64,000 nucleotides of DNA. Origin: Arthrobacter rhizosphaerae (GTDB lineage Bacteria > Actinomycetota > Actinomycetes > Actinomycetales > Micrococcaceae). Both the position numbers and the translations under genes were made by a program. The stretch covers positions 1-64,000 of the forward strand of contig NZ_JALLAN010000014.1 of the NCBI RefSeq assembly GCF_023062595.1, given 5' to 3'. The notes beneath the pieces are model-generated. The model worked only from the letters and a program-made list of their open reading frames with translations, was not told the DNA's origin and ran no database searches. Shown piece by piece: positions 59,787 to 64,000 of this stretch; the first letter of the stretch is position 1; the number at the start of each line of letters is the position of its first letter.

Positions 59787-60404
59787 ATGAACAAGAAGAC
59801 GTTTTTGACCGTGTCCGCCACCGCCCTCGCTGCCACGCTTGCCCTCGCGGGATGTGCAGCTGATCCAGGATCCAGCGGGCACGGCATGCCCGGCATGGAT
59901 CACAGCACCTCAGCCGGCTCTCCATCCGGCACTGCAACCGCGTCAGCCGTGCTCCACAACGCAGCCGACACCATGTTTGCCCAGATGATGATTCCGCACC
60001 ACGCCCAAGCTGTGGAAATGAGCGACATGATCCTGGAAAAGCAGGATATCCCTGCTCCAGTGAGGGACCTGGCCACCAGGATCAAGGCAGCCCAGGGCCC
60101 GGAGATCGAAACGATGACCGGGTGGCTGAAGAGCTGGAATGAATCCGCGACAGCTCACTCCGGCCACGGCATGGAGGGCATGATGGGCGAATCGGACATG
60201 GCAAAGCTGGAAGCCGCTCAGGGTACGGAAGCTGCCAAGCTCTTCCTGAGCCAGATGATCACCCACCACGAAGGCGCAGTAACCATGGCAAAAGCTGAAA
60301 CAGCAGACGGGGTGAACCCGGACGCCGTGAATCTCAGCAAGGTGATCGTAACCGCACAGGAAGCGGAGATCGTCGAAATGCGGAACCTGCTGGGCACTCT
60401 CTGA
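59787..60404 (+). CDS. DUF305 lipoprotein
   Basis: The 205-residue lipoprotein has lipobox LALAGC (Cys near 22), a Gly/His/Met-rich segment (GHGMPGMDHST) and two DUF305 ferritin-like helical repeats, with IPHHAQAVEM near 70 and ITHHEGAVTM near 155. The His-His and Met residues are likely copper ligands; DUF305 proteins are frequent in copper-resistance loci. It follows copB and the DUF6153-like gene. Confidence 0.93.
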   Translation: MNKKTFLTVSATALAATLALAGCAADPGSSGHGMPGMDHSTSAGSPSGTATASAVLHNAADTMFAQMMIPHHAQAVEMSDMILEKQDIPAPVRDLATRIKAAQGPEIETMTGWLKSWNESATAHSGHGMEGMMGESDMAKLEAAQGTEAAKLFLSQMITHHEGAVTMAKAETADGVNPDAVNLSKVIVTAQEAEIVEMRNLLGTL

Positions 60405-60426
60405 CCAACTGCCGCAGCTTGCGCTG

Positions 60427-61038
60427 TTAGCCGCTGCCCGCCGTCGTTCGTTCCACGGACTCACCGGCGGGCAGCGGTGGCTGCAGCCCGGCAAGGGTGA
60501 CTTTCACTAAGCGGGCGATGGCCGCCCGTGAGCTCAGGCCCGCAGCCGCTTCCAGGGCATGGAGGCAGTAGGCAGCAAGCTCGTCCGGGGCAACGTCACT
60601 CCGGAAGACCGCAGCCTTAGCCCCTTCCTGAATCAGCTCTGTTAGGAAGTCAATGAGATGCTGCCGCGCGTGACCTACATGCCGCCCCCGATGCAGCTGG
60701 GCAGCTTCTGCACCGCCATGGTGCGAATGGGCGATCAGCGCGTAGGTCTCCAGGACGGCCTCGAGCTGGCGGGCTGGGCCATCATTATGCTGCCGGACCT
60801 CGGCCAGTTGCTCCAGATGGCTGTGGATTTGACGTTCATGCCAGGCCGCCAGAATGGCATCCACGTCAGGGAAGTACTTATACAGAGTGGCTCGTCCGAT
60901 GCCGGCAGACTGTGCAACCTGCGACATGTTCAGCGAGGACAGTCCGTGCTCCGCCACCAAGGTTGCGGCGGTGTCCAAAATCGCTTCTCTCACTGCCTGC
61001 CGGTGGGTTTCAACTGTCGCATTCCAGAGCTTCGGCAT
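60427..61038 (-). CDS. TetR-family transcriptional regulator
   Basis: The 203-residue regulator has the TetR HTH (AILDTAATLVAEHGLSSLNMSQVAQSAGIGRATLYKYFPDVDAILAAW). The ligand domain contains a His-rich patch (AHSHHGGAEAAQLHRGRHVGHARQH), which could sense a metal. It is divergent from two small membrane-protein genes across an inverted-repeat operator, and its 3' end faces the copper genes. Confidence 0.93.
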   Translation of the reverse strand: MPKLWNATVETHRQAVREAILDTAATLVAEHGLSSLNMSQVAQSAGIGRATLYKYFPDVDAILAAWHERQIHSHLEQLAEVRQHNDGPARQLEAVLETYALIAHSHHGGAEAAQLHRGRHVGHARQHLIDFLTELIQEGAKAAVFRSDVAPDELAAYCLHALEAAAGLSSRAAIARLVKVTLAGLQPPLPAGESVERTTAGSG

Positions 61039-61045
61039 CTAAGGA

Positions 61046-61071
61046 GTATACAACTTGACGCCCTTGTATAC
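61046..61071. promoter_or_regulatory. TetR operator between divergent genes
   Basis: GTATACAA-N10-TTGTATAC has perfect 8-bp arms and lies 7 bp from the tetR start. TTGTAT (61064-61069) followed after 17 bp by ATACAT (61087-61092) is a possible promoter for the rightward operon, so binding would block it. Confidence 0.78.
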
Positions 61072-61136
61072 ATGCCGTCGGATAGGATACATACTGTCTT
61101 ATAAAATTCGCCGGAGTCTATTGAGGAGTTGCGGCA

Positions 61137-61316
61137 ATGGCTGAACCAACTGAGCCCGCCAAATCGCCCGAAGAGAAGCACCACTCCATTGCCCGTGGCC
61201 CTCAGCAGGGAAGGCCGCGTTGGGTCAAAGGCTTCATGTTCGCAGCTGCGGTCCTCGTTGCCATCTTCGTCATTGTGCATCTGGGTGGCGGCGGGATGGG
61301 AAGCCATACACCGTGA
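61137..61316 (+). CDS. 59-residue single-pass membrane protein
   Basis: This short gene starts at ATG 61137 with GAGGAGTT upstream and encodes a charged N-terminus (EPTEPAKSPEEKHH), a basic stretch, one membrane helix (GFMFAAAVLVAIFVIVHLG) and a Gly/His tail. Its stop overlaps the GTG start of the next gene (GTGA). It is probably the small partner of that membrane protein. Confidence 0.82.
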   Translation: MAEPTEPAKSPEEKHHSIARGPQQGRPRWVKGFMFAAAVLVAIFVIVHLGGGGMGSHTP

Positions 61317-61837
61317 CAGTGATGACCACGGGCCTGCGAAAACTCATGCTGACCGCCCACGTCGTCTTTTCAGTCGGCTGGCTCGGAGCCGTTGCCTCCT
61401 TCCTCGCCCTGTCCCTCGCGGGCCTGCTCAACAGTGACCCCCAACTCGTTCGGGCGGCTTATCTCGGGATGGACCTCCTGGGATGGTCCGTCATTCTTCC
61501 GCTGAGCCTGGCGTCTCTGATCACCGGCACTGTTCAGGCACTTGGCACGGTATGGGGCCTCTTCCGCCACTACTGGGTGCTCATCAAACTGGTGATCACG
61601 GCCCTGGCAACTGCCTTCTTGCTCCTCCACTTGCAGGCCGTCACCGAGATGGCCCGAATAGCTTCGGCGTCTGAGCTTTCCCCGGGCGAAATGATGGGGA
61701 TGCGAACGCAACTCCTGGTCGACGCCGGGGCTGCGCTGCTCGTGCTGCTGGTTGCCACAGTTCTTTCGGTCTACAAGCCCCGAGGACTCACCCGCTACGG
61801 ACGGGCGCGCGCGACAGACGGGGCCTCACGCCCATAA
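61313..61837 (+). CDS. DUF2269-like integral membrane protein
   Basis: The 174-residue protein has four membrane helices, starting with LMLTAHVVFSVGWLGAVASFLALSLAGLL and including GWSVILPLSLASLITGTVQALG, YWVLIKLVITALATAFLLLHL and LLVDAGAALLVLLVATVLSVYKP. It resembles DUF2269 proteins. GTG 61313 overlaps the preceding stop and has GGGAAG upstream; ATG 61322 is the alternative. With the 59-residue protein it forms a TetR-controlled unit. Confidence 0.85.
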   Translation: MTVMTTGLRKLMLTAHVVFSVGWLGAVASFLALSLAGLLNSDPQLVRAAYLGMDLLGWSVILPLSLASLITGTVQALGTVWGLFRHYWVLIKLVITALATAFLLLHLQAVTEMARIASASELSPGEMMGMRTQLLVDAGAALLVLLVATVLSVYKPRGLTRYGRARATDGASRP

Positions 61838-61888
61838 AACCTGGAATCCTCGCTGCTAAGCGAGCAGAGTCAGAAGGTCATATTCGGG

Positions 61889-63364
61889 CTAAACCCCGGC
61901 CGCCTGAACGGCCACCGGCTTCTTGAGGAACAGCGCAACCATCAGCGCTGCGGCAAGGCAGAGACTTGCGTTGACCCAGATGGCCAGAGTGACGCCGCTG
62001 AGAACGGCCGGCGCGTCGGTTGACCCTAGTGACACGAGCCGCGCAGTAAAGATGGCGCTCATGATCGGGATGCCCATGGTGATGCCGATCTGCTGGCTCA
62101 TGGTCGCCAGTCCGGTGGCCAGCCCCTGCTGCCCCTCCGGCAGCCCGGACGTAGCTGTGACCATGAAACCAACGATGACAACCAGGTTGGCAACACCGCC
62201 CACAAAGGTAGCGACCAAGAGCAGTGCAATGGCCGCAGCGTCGTTGCTCAGCATGACCAAGGATGCTGTCGCGATGGCCTGGACGAGGAAGCCATAGACG
62301 ACAGCCTGCTTATTTCCTACCCTGGCGATGACCTTCGGTCCGAGGATGCCACCCAGGACGGTGCCCAGCCCCAGCACGGCGAAGGCGAGTCCGGCACCAA
62401 GGGGCGTGTAACCAAGAACCTGCTGGAGGTACAGGGTCAGCAGGAACACCAGGGACGTCTCAGTGACGAAAGCCAGAACTCCGGCGATGTTGCCCCAAGC
62501 GACGGTGGACCGCTTGAGGATTGTCAGGGGAACCAGTGGAAATTCGGCCCGCCGCTCGACGGCCGTGAAGGCAAGGAACAGTACTGCTGCTGCGGCCAAC
62601 GAACCGAGCGTTAGCGGATCTGTCCAGGACTTCTCCGCAGCATTCGACATACCGAAGACCAAGGCAAGAAAGCCGAGGGTCACGGTGATTGCGCCGGGGA
62701 CGTCCAATCTTGTCTTGGTGTTTGGCCTGCTCTCAGCGAGTACGACGGGCGCAATGGCCAGCACGGCTACTGCCACCGGAATATTGATGAAGAACGCCAA
62801 GCGCCAGCTGAAGACATCGGTGAGGAGCCCGCCTAGGATGGCACCCGTAGTGAAACCAGCGGCCATGAGCGCCCCGTTGAGTCCCAGCGCCTTGTCACGC
62901 AGTGGGCCCTCCGGAAATGCCCCCAACAGCAGTGACAGCGCCGCCGGGACAACCATGGCCGTAGCCACGCCCTGGCCTGCACGGGCAATGAGCAGAATGG
63001 TGGGTTCAACCGCCAGACCTCCCATCAGAGATGCGGCGCCCAGCAGCGCCATGCCGATGAGGAACATCTTGCGCCGGCCTGCCAGGTCGGCGACTCTGCC
63101 GAACAGCAGGGTCAGTCCCGCGGCACAAAGGGAAAATGCCGTGGCGATCCATTGCAGGTTCTCCAGGCTGAAGCCGACGTCGGCACCGATGGTGGGCAGG
63201 GCGACGTTGAGGATGGAGAAGTCGACGGCGAGCGTAAAGCTTGCGGTCAGGAGCACGATCAGGGCGAGCCGCTGTTTGCCGCTCATGCCAGGAGCCGCTG
63301 AGGCCTTTGGAAGAGCTGGCCTCGGTAGTGTGTCTGGATCGATGGTCTCGGATGGAGTGGTCAT
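61889..63364 (-). CDS. MFS drug exporter, DHA2 (EmrB/QacA) type
   Basis: The 491-residue transporter has 14 predicted helices, the DHA2 motif with LAVDFSILNVALPTIGADVGFS, motif A GRVADLAGRRKMFLIG and motif C-like ALMAAGFTTGAILGGLLTDVFSW. It likely exports drugs or toxic compounds by proton exchange. It is divergent from a helix-turn-helix regulator with a 149-bp gap, so that regulator probably controls it. Confidence 0.95.
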   Translation of the reverse strand: MTTPSETIDPDTLPRPALPKASAAPGMSGKQRLALIVLLTASFTLAVDFSILNVALPTIGADVGFSLENLQWIATAFSLCAAGLTLLFGRVADLAGRRKMFLIGMALLGAASLMGGLAVEPTILLIARAGQGVATAMVVPAALSLLLGAFPEGPLRDKALGLNGALMAAGFTTGAILGGLLTDVFSWRLAFFINIPVAVAVLAIAPVVLAESRPNTKTRLDVPGAITVTLGFLALVFGMSNAAEKSWTDPLTLGSLAAAAVLFLAFTAVERRAEFPLVPLTILKRSTVAWGNIAGVLAFVTETSLVFLLTLYLQQVLGYTPLGAGLAFAVLGLGTVLGGILGPKVIARVGNKQAVVYGFLVQAIATASLVMLSNDAAAIALLLVATFVGGVANLVVIVGFMVTATSGLPEGQQGLATGLATMSQQIGITMGIPIMSAIFTARLVSLGSTDAPAVLSGVTLAIWVNASLCLAAALMVALFLKKPVAVQAAGV

Positions 63365-63513
63365 GTGAACGGTCCTTGTCGGCTTTATCTGGCCGCCAGG
63401 GCGGCGGGCTCAATCCTCAGCTTCGAGGAATGCGGCAACATCAACCACACCCCGCTGTGGGTACCCCTGCCAGTGACAGGACAACCACTGCGATTACCGG
63501 CAGACTGGGGCTC
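63365..63513. promoter_or_regulatory. Divergent control region of exporter and regulator
   Basis: This gap carries both promoters. CCTGCCAGTGACAGG, an imperfect palindrome near 63467-63481, is the best operator candidate for the MmyB-like regulator. Confidence 0.4.
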
Positions 63514-64000
63514 ATGAGTAATCTGAGCGAACTTGGGGAGTTCCTTCGCGTCCGTAGAGCAGCCCTCCAGCCGGAAGACGTCGGTCTTTTGAACTACGGG
63601 ATCCGCCGGGTGCCCGGTTTACGAAGGGAAGAGCTGGCCATGCTGGCCGGAGTCAGCAACACCTACTACACCCGGCTGGAGCAGGGGCTGAGCACCAATG
63701 CCTCCGAATCCGTCATCGGTTCCATTGCCCAAGCGCTGGGCCTGAACACCGATGAGCGCGCACACTTGTTCAACCTCGCCCGGCCAGGCAAAACAAAACG
63801 CCGCACGTTGACCAAACCCGACAAGGCCAGGCCTGGAACCCTGCGCCTGGTGCGCTCGATGTTTACCACTCCGGCGATTGTGTTGGGCCGCCGCAGCGAA
63901 GTGCTGGCATGGAACCCGCTTGGCCACCGTTTGGTGGCCGGGCATCTGGATCTGGCCGCACCGGATTCGCCGTCGACCCGTCCGAACATGACCCGGATGC
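63514..64000 (+). CDS. Helix-turn-helix regulator with MmyB-like domain (partial)
   Basis: The gene starts at ATG 63514 and runs off the window end; 162 residues are visible. The N-terminal XRE-type HTH includes GLRREELAMLAGVSNTYYTRLEQGLSTNAS, typical of MmyB-type regulators, and the following domain contains AIVLGRRSEVLAWNPLGHRLV, the start of the MmyB ligand-binding (PAS-like) domain. It is divergent from the EmrB/QacA-type exporter and probably regulates it. Confidence 0.92.
   Translation, partial: MSNLSELGEFLRVRRAALQPEDVGLLNYGIRRVPGLRREELAMLAGVSNTYYTRLEQGLSTNASESVIGSIAQALGLNTDERAHLFNLARPGKTKRRTLTKPDKARPGTLRLVRSMFTTPAIVLGRRSEVLAWNPLGHRLVAGHLDLAAPDSPSTRPNMTRM

Noticed and set aside
1..64000. 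CRISPR array, prophage, transposon or integron
   Set aside because: No regularly spaced direct repeats, transposase, integrase or phage structural genes were found; the palindromic elements are isolated and without genes.

Overview
The window is GC-rich, densely coded DNA from a high-GC Gram-positive actinobacterium, most likely Arthrobacter/Pseudarthrobacter or a close Micrococcaceae relative. The evidence is the dnaK-grpE-dnaJ-hspR order with HspR-type (HAIR) operators, a DtxR-like iron box, CsoR-type copper control, frequent GTG/TTG starts, many 1-4 nt start/stop overlaps and the overall style of the proteins. The genus is an inference; no rRNA marker is present. The first 14 bases match the 3' end of the Illumina adapter, so position 1 is an untrimmed contig end and not genomic sequence. 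I saw no rRNA, tRNA, CRISPR array, transposase or phage gene.

Layout. 1-4.2 kb: a DEAD-box RNA helicase and a large unknown membrane protein. 4.2-7.6 kb: assimilatory nitrite reductase (nirB, nirD) behind a small unknown gene. 7.6-11 kb: a membrane protein, a methyltransferase, and an MFS exporter divergent from soxR with a textbook SoxR box. 11-17.1 kb: two divergent siderophore-iron uptake units around an iron box, the second ending in trmB. 17.1-19.4 kb: an HxlR regulator with two tandem operators, two NTF2-like proteins and a DUF1206 membrane protein that seems to start on a non-canonical ATC. 19.4-23.1 kb: an arsenic locus (two ArsC, TrxB, an ArsR-ArsC fusion, a divergent aquaporin) with no arsenite pump. 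23.1-26.6 kb: small hypothetical, lipoprotein and GYD genes.

26.6-36 kb is the envelope-signalling part. An ECF sigma/zinc anti-sigma pair and a divergent lipoprotein share one symmetrical promoter built on TGAACC-N16-CGTC in both directions. Next comes a second ECF sigma/membrane anti-sigma-like pair, two secreted or anchored low-complexity proteins, then a REC-GGDEF diguanylate cyclase overlapping a large hybrid histidine kinase that carries its own Hpt domain. 36-43.6 kb: a DUF4287/DUF5655-type protein, a baeRF2 (eRF1-like) protein coupled to a small acidic protein, a SWIM-SNF2 helicase and an amino-acid permease.

43.6-48.7 kb: the heat-shock operon dnaK-grpE-dnaJ-hspR, extended by two DUF202 membrane genes; its promoter is flanked by two HspR operators. 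49-54.5 kb: a TetR/dehydrogenase pair with two operators, and an FtsX-type ABC transporter under a PadR regulator. 54.5-56.8 kb: a GNAT acetyltransferase, a hexapeptide (gamma-carbonic-anhydrase-like) protein and a serine hydrolase. 56.8-61.8 kb: copper and associated genes (CsoR-type promoter, CopB-type ATPase, DUF6153, DUF305, TetR, small membrane proteins). 61.9-64 kb: an EmrB/QacA-type exporter divergent from a MmyB-like regulator that is cut by the window end.

The strongest regulatory observations are the SoxR box in a 19-bp spacer, the bidirectional ECF promoter, the HAIR-flanked dnaK promoter, and three structurally distinct intergenic palindromic elements (10925-10990, 41901-41966, 45842-45898).
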